DNA of 28,073 nt, taken from assembly GCA_900404475.1 (NCBI GenBank), contig OUQQ01000136.1:1-28073 (forward strand), in the 5' to 3' direction. Positions 9,218 to 20,717 of the stretch are shown one piece after another (the first letter of the stretch is position 1; every line of letters begins with the position of its first letter). Source of the stretch: Spongospora subterranea (Eukaryota; Endomyxa; Phytomyxea; Plasmodiophorida; Plasmodiophoridae). A program made the translations under genes and the position numbers. The notes beneath the pieces are model-generated. The model had not been told where the DNA came from and searched no databases. It saw only the letters and a list, made by a program, of their open reading frames with translations.

Positions 9218-12200
9218 TCACCTTCCATAGTGGTCGATCCCCTTCTCCATCATATCAAAGGCGTCGTCATCCTCCCTGCCCCTGCTATTGTCGTCGGTTG
9301 GCGGCGGCGGGTCAACACGATCCGAGTTCACGACGGGCGACTGCTCCGAGGGCGATGCTTCACCGTCCTCTGCCCTCAACTGCCGATTGTGATCGTTCAG
9401 ATTTCACTGCCCCAGGTTGGTTGTCAACGAGAGGCGTTGCTCGTACCTGGTCCATGGTGCCCGTTATCGACCCGATCTGATGTTTGTGTGGATTTTCGGA
9501 ATCGCCCCCTTCATGATTCATCTGATCGTCGTCCTCGCTCAGATGTCTCATCTGTTTCGCCGTTCGGATTACTGCACAGTCAGGGTGAATTCCAGAGAGT
9601 TGCGCTAATCGTGCTGAAGAATGTTTTCCAAACTGGAACTTGGCGAAAGTACGCGTGAAAACGCAGCAAGCGACCGCCAGGGAATACTGGAACTGTTCGG
9701 AACAGAAAATGGCTGGAATCAATCGATTCGAAATCAAACTCAAGATCAGAACGACGAGGGGAATTATCTTATCATCGTTCGAAAACAACGAATCGAGTTG
9801 GATTGATTTGGCGGAAAACACAAACGACTGAGAACACAAAATATGACATGCTGATTCCGTTGATCTGACATATTTGTGCATCAGCGGGATAGACGTCGAT
9901 CAATGTTTTCAGGTTGTCGCGCGTGAACTCGAACAGGTTGCAGAAGGTCCTGGCCCTAATGGTGATGGGTGGAGGCAGCTCTAGGAACACCTGCATCTCC
10001 CCAAACGCGTCCCCGCTCACCAACGAGCTCATCGCCTATGCGATAGCAACATCCCCCAACTTTAGCCAACGCCGATTCCGCAAACACCCCCAACCAAATT
10101 CTCCAGAACGATTGTTGTTTTAGAACAAAACAAACAGATAATTTCAGTGTTTGGTGTGGACAACCCGCTACCTGTTCATGGATTGGATTCAATACGTCTA
10201 GTTCCCCCTGCTGAATGAAATACATCGACGGGATCATGACGCCTGAGAAGGCGCGAGTCAGTCCCGCACGACAACAATTCACGATTCGGTGGGGCGTGGG
10301 GATTTACCAGCGTGGATGATGATCTCTCCCGGGGCGCACACGCGCGGCGTCAACATGTTCAAGATCGCCGCCAATGCCGATTGATCGATCTGGCTGAACA
10401 TTCGGCAGCGAACGACGATCCCTTCCACGAGGAACATCTTCAACAGCGGCCAGTGAGGTTTTTCGGGGGGGGGGGCGATGGGTGTCGGGAACAAACCTGG
10501 ATGTCTTGGGCGATCGACGACGGCAGCAGCTGGATGATGGCCTGGCTGTCGTTGCCGCGCTCCGATTGCCAAACGTACGAGAAGTACTCCTGCAGCGCGA
10601 CCTGGAGCTGGCGAGGCAGGCCCTGATCGCGCACGAACGTCGTGATATAGGCGATACGGCTCTAACAATCGTCAACAAACACAAACACACACAATATCAA
10701 TTCAAAACCGCCAATGATCAATTGCTATTCGTGTTTGGTCAAAAACTCGACTGGCAAATTCCCCCAAACTCGATTGTTTCTGTGGTTTTCAGACATGGGA
10801 TAACGGGTTCGATGGAGAACATCTTGATATGATCGACCGAATTCCGGCGTTTGTTTGAGACAAATATTGGAATCGCTCAGGTAAAACAGTTGAAAACAAT
10901 CGTAATTGGATCTTAATGCTGTGGACAGGTTTAAGAATATATCGTGGGTTGGGGGCGTTGAAAAGGGTGAACAGGTGGTTCAGGCGATCCCGCAATGGGA
11001 GGAGTTGATGATGATGATGGTGAAGGCGGAACCGACCTGAAACGCCGACTCGACTGCGTTCGAGGAGACGACCAGGGAGACGGCCGTACTGACGATATAG
11101 ATTGAGAACAGCGACGACGATAGAATATAGACGATACTGAACGTCGCCTGAGCGCGTAAAACCCGTTAGATTATCGGTTTCCCAAACCCGTTTTGGTGGT
11201 GTTGTTGAGCTGTGTGTGTTCAGACCTCGTAAATATTATCGGGAACGAGATAGTGAATCCCTCGACCCGACATTTGCGTCGTTGTCCAATACAGTGCCCG
11301 AATGTATTGCGATATCGTCGGCAGATCCTCGATCGAGCGCGATAGTTTCCAGCGATCGAACGTGTGCAGCTCTTGACCTGACAAGCCATGAGCGCGGGGC
11401 GATCGAACGGTGGGGGGAGGGCAACACCTAATGCGAACCAGGTACAGGCGGCGAAATGGTTCAGGAACATGGTGAACATCGCCAGCTTCGTCAGACGAAC
11501 GAACACGATGTTGACGCCCGGCTGATTCTCCATCGAGTTCATCAGGTCTTTGGCGCCGCAGAACAAGATCAGGGTGGGCGGGGACAAACGACACACAAAA
11601 CGGGTTTCCGCTCACCGAGAATGTGGACGGCGCGAAGCAGACGTGGGAGTCGCGCCGCCGGCACGATTTCATGGGCGGGAATCTGCAGGGCACACAATTG
11701 TCAGTTCATGATCAACAGAACCCCTCGAACGCGCCTTGTTCGTTGTCGTATGGATTCGACCCGACCAAACCACAAACACAGGCGGGAATAGTTTCGGTTT
11801 GTTGATCAATCGGGTCACAGAGAATCAATCAATATGGTGAAACCGACTCCAAATGAAATTAACAGAGAATAGAAACGATTTCGAGTTTGTCGTTGATAAG
11901 AAAATCGATCGGCGGTGAGTTGGAGGGAAACTGGAGAAAGGGAGGACCTGGATGAGATCTAGGGGAATTGAGGCGCATATGTCAATGGGCAACCAGGATC
12001 TGCGATAGCGGATGGCGATTGTCTTCAGATTGAGGACCTTTCGCCCCCGAACATAGATCCCGAAATGGTGATTCAGGTAGATATCGACGATGAAGATCAG
12101 GTCGGTGAACAGGTCGAAGAAGAACCAGAACCCGATCGTGTTGTTCAGCAATCTGATGGAAAGGCGAGTTCAGGGGGCGTTGCGCTGTCGGAACGACGGG

Positions 12201-13028
12201 TGTTCCCCCTCCCAGACCGACCCGAACGACATTCGAAACGGGATCACGACGAGATTGTAGACGGTGATGAGATAGACGATCGCCAACCAGTACGTGACGA
12301 AGGGGGAATCGGGCGATATCACCCAATCGTGGGAACGGCCCGGGCCCTGATCGCGCGTCGTCATCCAAGGCAGCACATCCACCTCCGGGTCGAGCAGGTC
12401 CAGGGAATCGCTGCGATCCGCGCGCGCCACCCGCTTGTTCCTGCGCTTGCGTAGCGCCAGCTCCTTCTTGGACAGGTCGGCGGTCGGGACCTGTGTTGGG
12501 ACACACAAGACGATGCTGAAAAACGACGACCATGACCCGTTGCCGAATCGCATTTACTTGTTCTCCAACCAAACGCGACGGGGCCGGATCCGATTCCCCA
12601 ATCCGATTGGGCAGATCGAACTGACGGAAATCGTCGTCGCTGGCGGGCAGTGGTCGTGGGCGATCACTACGACCGACAGGAATACTCTGATATCGTTATC
12701 AGTCATTGATCAGTTGGCGATGAATCTCTCAACAAAACGGGGGCGGGATTCGCACCGATTCGGCGGCGTCGTCGTCCACGTCGTTGTCGTCGCTGATTTG
12801 TGTGGGCATGTCGGTCTCATCGTGCTCGTTGTTCAGGTCGTCGTCGATTGTCTCCTCATTCAGTATATGGAGTGGATACGCCCAAACACCCCGGCCTATC
12901 CAAATCCCACAATCTCGTGTCAGCTCGCGCCAAAACTGGATCATCGTCCTACGCTGCCGCTGTTGGGGCGCATATCGATCCCGCGATCTGGTCGCCGATT
13001 CCTTCCCCCGTCGTGGATTATAGTCCAT
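9218..13028 (-). CDS. CNG/HCN-like channel (channel B) with SGRG selectivity filter (14 exons, about 761 aa)
   Basis: Paralogue of channel A on the same strand. Exons: 13028-12756, 12686-12558, 12490-12222, 12152-11948, 11682-11616, 11547-11428, 11377-11226, 11147-11037, 10661-10497, 10437-10308, 10242-10172, 10035-9870, then probably 9712-9447 and 9379-9218. The N-terminus (about 150 residues) is acidic. S1 (FVTYWLAIVYLITVYNLVVI), S2 (FFFDLFTDLIFIVDIYL), S3 (WLPIDICASIPLDLI), S4 (ARLPRLLRAVHIL), S5 (MFLNHFAACTWFAL), pore helix ALYWTTTQM, filter SGRG (about 391-394) then IHYLVPDN, S6 (IVYILSSSLFSIYIV). A C-linker and CNBD follow: GDAFGEMQVFLELPPPITIR keeps Gly-Glu but has Pro where the ligand-phosphate arginine is expected. 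The C-terminus is acidic with PPPP and has no DEP domain. Introns 10662-11036 (375 bp) and 11683-11947 (265 bp) are long; the first holds an 11-G run at 10465-10475. The junction after 9870 and the first exon are the least certain parts. Confidence 0.82.
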
Positions 13029-13632
13029 GACGGAAACAATATCGGGCAGGAACCCACAAACCAAACACGAAACGAACCAGGGAAACCCCCCCGTCCCGGT
13101 TCAAGTGCAGTTATGGATGGAAATCTGTTCCCCCAATATGGCGTAATATTGCCCAACACAGTCGGGTAATTGACCATCTCTCTCAGGTCACAGAGCCCGA
13201 TTAGCGCCATTTGCCTCGCCCCTCCCCCCAACGCAATCCGGGAAACAGGTGACGGCCCCTCCTTGAAAGAAACTCGTCGGGCCGATGGTGAGTTTGATAG
13301 AAGATGACGCCATTGACCCCCCCCCCCNNNNNNNNNNNNNNNNNNNNNNNNNNNNNNNNNNNNNNNNNNNNNNNNNNNNNNNNNNNNNNNNNNNNNNNNN
13401 NNNNNNNNNNNNNNNNNNNNNNNNNNCCCCCCCCCCTGGGCCTTCCTGATATACAGACGGAACACTCAGGGGTCAAAATCTCATCTAAATCGTAATTGTT
13501 TTGTCGTCGTGTGCGGGTCAGAAAGGGGGTATTCGTGACAAAATCGCGCCCAATGATAAAAAACAAACTGTTTTGGTGATTCCGTGGCGATGAGTGAGGG
13601 CGTTAGAAACTGTGGGTTTATTGTCGGGAAAA
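13029..13632. other. Intergenic region with assembly gap
   Basis: Lies between the start of channel B and the stop of EFTUD2, both on the minus strand, so it should hold the channel B promoter. Apart from the gap and its C runs I see no conserved frame, RNA gene or repeat. The true length is unknown because of the gap. Confidence 0.5.
13328..13426. other. Assembly gap (99 N)
   Basis: Ninety-nine unknown bases flanked by C runs on both sides (13317-13327 and 13427-13436). The C runs suggest a long C/G homopolymer or G-rich structured tract that stopped assembly. Confidence 0.98.
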
Positions 13633-16600
13633 CTAGACGAGCTGTTGCTGCCTGGCCAGCTCGAGGAGCATCGGATTGTCGAAGAACTTGTTGACGGTGA
13701 CGTCCTCGCTCAGCCCCTTCCGTCGCCGAGTCTTGATCATGAACTCCCGTGCCAGGGCGGGCGGCGGCGACGGCTCCAACGGGTGCAGAACCACTGTCTT
13801 GTCGAGCGGATCGCCGGGGACGATCTCCCAGTGATCGAACACCGATAGACAGAACGCCTGCCCCTGCGTGTGCGTTCGTAGATCGGTCTCGAACCTAGCT
13901 CAAGACAACTTTAAAATCGTTCCGAACACCTTCTCGTGTTGCTCAGCAAACGTACCCGAACGAGTCGATAACGGGGACGAACGCGTGGACATCGAATAAA
14001 GGCGTTCCAGGTTTGGGCAACTCCCTGGTGACATGGCCCCGACGACGCGCCAGGACTTTGTAGATCCTGAACGACATCAGAAACAGACCCGTCAATGAGA
14101 CAGAAGGCGGTGGGAGAGCTAGCGTTGCCCGGGAACGTTACGCGCTAATGCAGTCGGCAGGCGTCTGGATCTGAACCGAGTAGATTGGCTCCATGAGCCG
14201 CGGCGTCGCCAGGAGGAACGACGAATACACGACACGACGAGCGGTGGGAATGATCTGACCGGCCCCTGAGATTATCAAGTCGATACCGCCGAACACACAG
14301 GGACCGGAACCGAACAAAAAAAAAACAAAAAACGCACCTCTATGAATGGCCTGTTCGGCGATGTTGGCGTCGATGATCTTGAACTTGACGTTGCGAATCG
14401 GTTCATCGCATAAGGGCCCTTCACGAGTTCCCCATTGGAATCCCTGAACGATGGACGGTTTCACACTGTACAGCAGGCGCTTCTCGCCCTCGTCGGACAG
14501 CGTATCGTCCATCAGGATATTGGGCCCATTGGTATCGGGACCGAATGACCACACGGTTCTGGCCGCCAAAACGTCCCAGTTGTATTTTTCCTAACAGGCC
14601 GGTGAATATTCGGTTGCGACGCGAATTGCTGAGAATTACTTGGAAGAACGCAGCAACCGAGGCTTTGTCGACCGAAAGCCTGATCGTACCAGTCTCAATG
14701 TCCTGCGCTAATCCTTGGTCTAACGGTTCGGCGATCATCGTGATCTTGGACTTCCCTAACGAGAGTTCGCTTTATCAGATTATCCGGTCAACGCAACAAC
14801 AACGGGCACGAACCGTTCGGCGTCTCGGCGAAACAACGAATCGACGATGTGTCGATGACGGTCTCCGAGAAAGACGCGACCGGATCCGCCACCTTAATCT
14901 CGATATCGGCATACCTAACGTGAAATTCAGGCAACTAAAACGCGTTGAAGAAACTGCAATTTTGAACAGAACATCGTGAAAACAGAACTGTCACAGAAAC
15001 CAGGAACGCATTGTGGAAACTGTTTTACATTTTGCGAAGGTCGTGAAGAACGCAATCGAGATAGAGTTCACCGGTTCCGAGAATGATGTGTTCGCCGGAC
15101 TCCTCGATCTTCGTGTGCGCGAGCGGATACGATTTCCCGATCTTCCGCAGGGCGTCCAACATCTTGGGCAGCTCCGACGGGTTGATTGGCTCAATCGCCA
15201 CTTTAACGCAAGCGATCGTGTCGAACCTGACCGACCAAGGCGTCAGACGGAGTCTCGTGATTTTGAGAAATCGATGTCAATACGATAATGGGCGGAAAGT
15301 TTCCGCGTCGTGAACCGCAGCCGTTGTGATTGTGGCGGTCTTGCTGATGGCCGCGTCCAACCCCTCGAACAGAGCCCAATTGCCAGCGCAGACGCGATTG
15401 ACATTGACACGATATCGGGACTCGTAGACCTGAAAAAATACACCGCCAACAACGTTAGATCTGGTGAATCAGATCATGGTGATCGAAGCCCAGTCACAAA
15501 ATAACAGACGACACGCAAATCGGCGAGACAAAAAATTGTTTCAAATATCGTATTGGAAAAACGTTGAAGACAAAACATCGGCAAATGTTTGCTGATCAAC
15601 AAATCATGACGGGGCGACGTTTCAAATCAACACAGAAGCCGATGAACTTAAGAATATTCTGTGCGATCAAGGAACCGAGAGACGACGATGGCGATTTGTA
15701 GATGAGATTACCCAGATTTGCGATATATTGCAGGTGCTCATATCCTCCTGATCCGATAATGTGTAGCCGGCGCGAAGGACCTGCACCGAATCCCCAACGC
15801 GGATCGTCCCGCTCATGACGCGGCCGAACGCGTCGAACTGCGACCCGTCCGATCGCGGATAGAGCTTGGTCACCATGATCATGAGCGGCCCGTTCGGGTC
15901 GCATTCGATCAGGCTCTGGCCCACCGATGTGGTCACATCCCCAGTATAACTGTTCTCCACTTTCAGCTTCGCCCCGCCCACCTGAAAAAACACAATTCGT
16001 AAAAAAGCGCTTCTTTGTTGAAAATACAGCTGAATTCAACAACGTGAAGAAATGATTTTAGCTGTTCAGGTTTGAGGAGATACGGAGAAATCGCGAAAAG
16101 AACAAAATAGATTGTGAAGCAGTGTGCGAATGCGTCGAAATCGAGGGAAATTGTGGACGATGAGCGTTCTTACAGGGGAAGGAATGCGGTCCACAACAGC
16201 GTCGACGAACCCGGTGGAACTGCCGAACAGCTTGGCGAATGTCAATCTGAGGAGCGGGCGCGGGTCCAGAAGCAGCTCCTTCTTCTTGAGGAAAATGCCC
16301 AATTCGCCCAGCAATGGCGCCACATCGCGAATTTCACACCCAAGAATATGGCTAAGAACACGACCAGCTCGATCAGCACACAAAACACCACCCCATTATG
16401 ATGAAGAGAAAAATATATAGTTTGAAAACCGGGACCTTTTTCAAATCATTGAAAAAAAACTTCAATTTCAACGAAATTTGAGAATGATTAGGAAATAGGG
16501 GCGAATACCTGTATATTTTATAAATCGGTTCGAGAATAAATTGAACAAAGGTGCGTTCTTTGGCGGTATCGCTTGGTTTGTTGACTATCGACCCCGATTC

Positions 16601-18435
16601 AGAATCGAGATAGTAATCGCCCCAGAGGCGTTTGGCAAAACCCATCGCCGAGAATTTGGACGATTTCGATCCGTTCTGTCGCGATCCGTACAGCGTCGCG
16701 AACGACGGCAATGTGAATGACCTAAACCCCAATATCGAATCGCATTCCAACATATTCCACAGACAACGCGAACTGACCATGAATAGAGGGCGGAGGCGAA
16801 GACGACGTTGCCGGACGCGGGGCACATTCGGTCACGATAACCACAGCCTACGAGAACGCTGTTCACTTCCTCGATCGTGTGAACGAGTTTGTGATAGGCA
16901 TCGGTTGGGGGCAGTTTCAGCTCCAAAAGCAATCGATCGACTTTGTTGATCACCAGAATAATCGGGAGATTCTCCTGAACATTCGACGATAAATCGACGT
17001 TGGTTTCGATGAACACGGTGAATGAACAGTTGGGACCTGGGCGGCGCATTTGAGGACGCGCTCGGTTTGGACCATGACGCCTTCGACGGCGTCGACCAGG
17101 ATGATGACGCCGTCGGCCAGGCGGAGCGCCGCCGTTGTCTCGTCGCTGAAGTTCACGTGCCCGGGGCAATCCATGATGTTCATGAGATAGGACTTCCCGC
17201 GTAACGATGGCAGAACCAACGACATCGGCATACACTTCACTGATAAACCCAGTTCTTGTTCGTCTGATCCAAAAACACAATCCAACGTCAATGACTCTTG
17301 GCAAACAACAAAATCGGCAAATTCAATGGAAAACGACATCAAAATTCAAAACAATCACGTTATTGAAACAAACAATGGTCATCGCCACCGAGAACATGAA
17401 ACGATGACAGAGCCGTTCGGGATGAAGTACCTTTGCGATTATCGGTGAACCTAACCTGGACCTGTGGATCCCAGAACCGGGTGTGCGTCTCGCGAACCAG
17501 CATGTCCATGAACGACGTCTTCCCATGATGCAGGTGCCCGACCAGCGCCACGTTCCTGATCATAGTCGGGTGATCCATCAACCCTACACCACAGATCACG
17601 CGACGAACACACGATTTCAGAAAAAAACCGAAAACACGAACAACACCCGAAATCGTAGGACAATAACGCGTTTCCTGTCAGCGTAGAACCGACCACCTAA
17701 GGGGATTTTAAACAAACGCACCTGTAAGAAATTTCCATTCAAATGTGGTTTGCTGATAGGCGTCCGCGTCTTGCAGCTCGAAATTGTTGACCTTGATTGG
17801 GGCGATGATCGGGGTCTCCAACGGCTGTGTGTCCTCGTCCTGAACCAGGGTCTCGGCACCCGGATACACGTCCGACGCCGACGGGAAGTAGTTCTTATCG
17901 TGATAGAGCACGACCTGCGATGTGAACGCAAATCAGCAACCCGCGTTGGCGGAGGTCAACGAAAAACAGGGTGGGCAACGGTGTCGACCCAGGAATCGGT
18001 TTCACGTCAGATCGTTGTTGAACAAAAACAAAACGGTTCCCAAGAGAAACAGAGTGGTATTCGAAAATTGGATGACAATGGATCGAATGGCGATAACAGT
18101 ATCCAGTTGTGAATCGTTCAGACGAATATCAACTGAATCATCAAGTCGATGATATTCGGTGAAAAATACGATCGATCGACTGGGTCGAACGAATGACGAA
18201 AAACAGCGGGTGTGGTGTGGTGAATGGTCGTGGTTTTAAAACGGAGGGTCTCCACCTGATGGCTCTGTGGCTGTTGCTGTTCGCGATCGTCGATCCGTTC
18301 GTCTAGGTCCATGGTGGACGATGCCCCCGGCGCCATCATCATACCTCCATCGCCCATATAATCATCGTCGGATTCCGATTCCCCAGCCGAGGTCGACGGG
18401 CCCAAATAGTTGCCGAAATCGTCGTAAGCGTCCAT
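13633..18435 (-). CDS. EFTUD2: U5 snRNP GTPase Snu114 / EFTUD2 (16 exons, 973 aa)
   Basis: EF-2-related GTPase of the U5 snRNP that controls Brr2-driven unwinding during spliceosome activation and disassembly. Exons: 18435-18256, 17914-17722, 17583-17431, 17263-17037, 16974-16778, 16721-16509, 16351-16174, 15981-15712, 15429-15284, 15226-15029, 14914-14814, 14755-14640, 14590-14338, 14265-14142, 14066-13956, 13894-13633; 2922 nt, in frame, 973 codons, close to the usual family length of about 970. The N-terminus begins [13 protein letters not shown] and is acidic, as in the family. G1 is GHLHHGKT (about 140-147), G3 DCPGH (about 207-211; Cys where Thr is usual), G4 NKVD (about 261-264). EF-2-like domains II-V follow, with [55 protein letters not shown] and the C-terminal [18 protein letters not shown] block. 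Every intron is GT-AG and about 45-62 bp, except intron 1 (341 bp) and intron 8 (282 bp). Confidence 0.97.
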
Positions 18436-18767
18436 CGCGTGTCGGGGAGATCAGGGTCGTCTTCACGACACGGGTGGCGTTGTTGTTGCCGGGATGGCGA
18501 CACGCTCGCTGTACTGTACAGCAACACCCGCACGTTACCCTATATGTACACTCTAGGGTGTTACAGGTTCAACGTGACGGACTCCGTACACGGACACAGT
18601 AACGAAAAAACAACCAATTTCATGGAGATAAAAACGAGTTTTTTTTTTGGTGTCTGTCAATGGAAAAAGTGAGTTGATGATAATGATTTTTCTAGTGTTT
18701 TTTTTGTTTATATTTGAAAGGCGTTTTAGCGATTGTTGTTGGCGGTTTGGTTGGGATTGATGGCGAT
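18436..18767. other. Intergenic region: EFTUD2 promoter side and PIG-L 3' end
   Basis: Between the EFTUD2 start and the PIG-L stop, both minus strand. It holds a poly-T run (18640-18648) and another near 18698-18706, and a short inverted repeat at about 18536-18558 (ACCCTA ... TAGGGT). I see no coding frame. Confidence 0.5.
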
Positions 18768-20176
18768 TCAGGATTGAAGCGGTGCGGAAGATCGAGAAGG
18801 GGTTGGCAAGCGATGGAGACGGTTGACGAAGGTGTACGACGATAGGAAGATGAACAGGTAGCGGAACCAGACCAGCTGCGAGGCGTGGGCCGACATGGCG
18901 CGATACGACAGAAGCGGATCGGCGCTGATGTAGACAACTAGGAGACCCGCGGTGTCAGCAAACCAACATCAGAAACAACAACGACGTTCGTCGCCCCGGA
19001 CCGATCGCCAACAACAGGAAAAACGCGAAATGGATTGGACTTGACACAAATGACGGGAAACACAGAGTCGATAGTGAAATGTTCCAAACCTTGGTGTGCG
19101 CCAGTTCCATTCACGATCTCCATCAGAATATTGATTGGCCCAAGATACTTCCTCCAGAGCGGAACGCTGTCAAGCGCCCAGACGGCCAGGCCGTGATCCA
19201 TTGCCCGAATCGCTCTGTGGACCGAGATGTGGTTGATGTGCCCGCTAACGCCATAATCTGTGCCGTTGTTCAGCTCAGTTCCCGTCCAACGATTGTTTTT
19301 GGGAATCTTTACCGTCGAAGGTCATAATCGATTCAATCTCGTGCCGTTCGACAAACGATCGAACATGATCCTGAATGACGTCCAATGGCCAATCCTAATT
19401 CACAGCCCCGTTTGAAAACGGGTTGGGGCGACAATCGCGCCCAATTCCAGTACGTTTGTCATTTGATCCGGTAGGCGATTGTCGTCGACAACTTCGACCG
19501 TTGTCATCCCTAATATGCTGGCCGCCGATTGTAGCTCCGACGATCGAATACGCCCTAGCCCAACGTTATTCCCTAACATTCACAACCGTGTCAACAGCGA
19601 TTTTCAGAAATCAACGTCCACGATAATATTGGCGATGATTGTTGCGATTTCGCAAATCTGATCAAAACCGAAGGAAAATTGTGGATAATCAGAGAATCGC
19701 TGTTCAAAACCAAAGAAAACTGTGGATGATTAGAGAATCGCTGTTCAAAACCAAAGAAAACTGTGGATGATTAGAGAATCGCTGTTCAAAACCATAGAGA
19801 ATCGCTGTTCAAAACCAAAGAAAACTGTGGATGATTAGAGAATCGCTGTTCAAAACCAAAGAAAACTGTGGATGATTTACCATTGGAAAGACACAATAAA
19901 TGAACCTTTCGGGGATACTGTGCGATAACCGACGGGATAAAGAACATTGATTCATCTGTTGAAGAAACACGATGGGGGATTAACCGAGAGGGCGTCGGAG
20001 ACACACACAGAGAGAGATTGGCCCAGACCGTCGGGATGGGCGATCACGATCGCGATCGGACCGGGCGAGATCGCGATCGCCCCAACCGCCAGGCGGCGAT
20101 AGGCCGACTCGATCCACCTCAGGATCAGACCGCCCGACACCGCCAACAGCGCCATGAACCAGACACCGCTCGCCAT
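18768..20176 (-). CDS. PIGL: N-acetylglucosaminyl-phosphatidylinositol de-N-acetylase (PIG-L, 6 exons, 260 aa)
   Basis: Catalyses the second step of GPI-anchor synthesis, deacetylating GlcNAc-PI on the cytosolic face of the ER. Exons: 20176-20029, 19955-19881, 19572-19433, 19394-19313, 19257-19090, 18937-18768; 783 nt, in frame, 260 residues (human PIGL about 252). Residues about 4-22 form one membrane segment (VWFMALLAVSGGLILRW). The metal-binding HPDDE motif (about 47-51) is split by intron 1, the exon ending CCCGACG and the next beginning ATGAATC. It continues SMFFIPSVIAQYPRKVHLL and LSNGNNVGLGRIRSSEL. The second metal motif reads SGHINHISVH, and the C-terminal block is SAHASQLVWFRYLFIF. 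All key residues are present. Intron 2 (19573-19880, 308 bp) is long because of a minisatellite. The Met at 20176 gives the expected N-terminal membrane anchor. Confidence 0.95.
19668..19878. repeat. 41-bp minisatellite inside PIG-L intron 2
   Basis: The motif GTGGATGATTAGAGAATCGC with TGTTCAAAACCAAAGAAAACT repeats with GTGGAT at 19681, 19722, 19763, 19827 and 19868. Spacing is 41, 41, 64 and 41 bp; the 64-bp step contains an extra 23-bp partial copy. Copies are nearly identical apart from the first (GTGGATAATC). Read on the gene strand, each unit contains TTTTGAACAG and ATCCACAG, both resembling 3' splice sites. Confidence 0.95.
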
Positions 20177-20717
20177 CTTCTCGAACACCGTCAACCCGTA
20201 TCGCCACCTCGTCGCGGTCAATTCCCGAACTGGAACCGCTCGACACAAATTGCGGATTGGCCAGATATGTTGGAACCGATGAACGGCGATTCTGGTGTCG
20301 AATCTCAAATTTCTCTGCTATTTGTTTTTTTTTTTGGAAAAAAATTGTTCAATTCGCTTTTGAGACGTTTGTTGACGACAAGCAATAGCCCCTTCTGCAG
20401 TGTTCGGAAATACAAAATGAAAACTGGATATCCCGAGAATGGGGGAACGATCCGGGGCAAGAGCCATTGACAGTCAACGTGGAACTCGACGACCATGGCC
20501 AACGAGCTGAAACACATTTCAGGCTCAAACAACCACACGTCGTGACGACACCGCTGTAAATGGCAACGATTCCGCCGACAGATCGGGTCGACCGGTGCGA
20601 TATCGTGTGAGCACCGTTGGCCGAAATCGGATCACGACACCCTGGTCGAGAGATATTTTCCAGCGGATCGATCAGCAACGTTCGGGGGTCAATGCGCCAG
20701 ACCAGACCCACCAAGCG
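20177..20717. promoter_or_regulatory. Divergent promoter region between PIG-L and the WD40 gene
   Basis: The two genes point away from each other, so this stretch should contain both promoters. A poly-T run lies at 20325-20336. A forward frame, open from 20508, runs into the WD40 gene start without an ATG, so the 5' boundary of that gene could be earlier or include an upstream exon (an ATG at 20494 would give only a short peptide). No clear TATA box. Confidence 0.4.

Noticed and set aside
9061..9480. Forward-strand frames opposite the channel A/B junction
   Set aside because: Antisense shadows of the channel B C-terminal exon and the spacer; no motif and no splice structure.
7830..10035. Channels A and B as one giant two-repeat polypeptide
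   Set aside because: Channel B ends in a clear TGA after an acidic tail, and channel A has its own ATG with an N-terminal segment before S1.
12435..13169. 244-codon forward frame opposite the channel B N-terminus
   Set aside because: The minus strand here splices into the channel with matching phases; the forward frame has no motif and is low-complexity.
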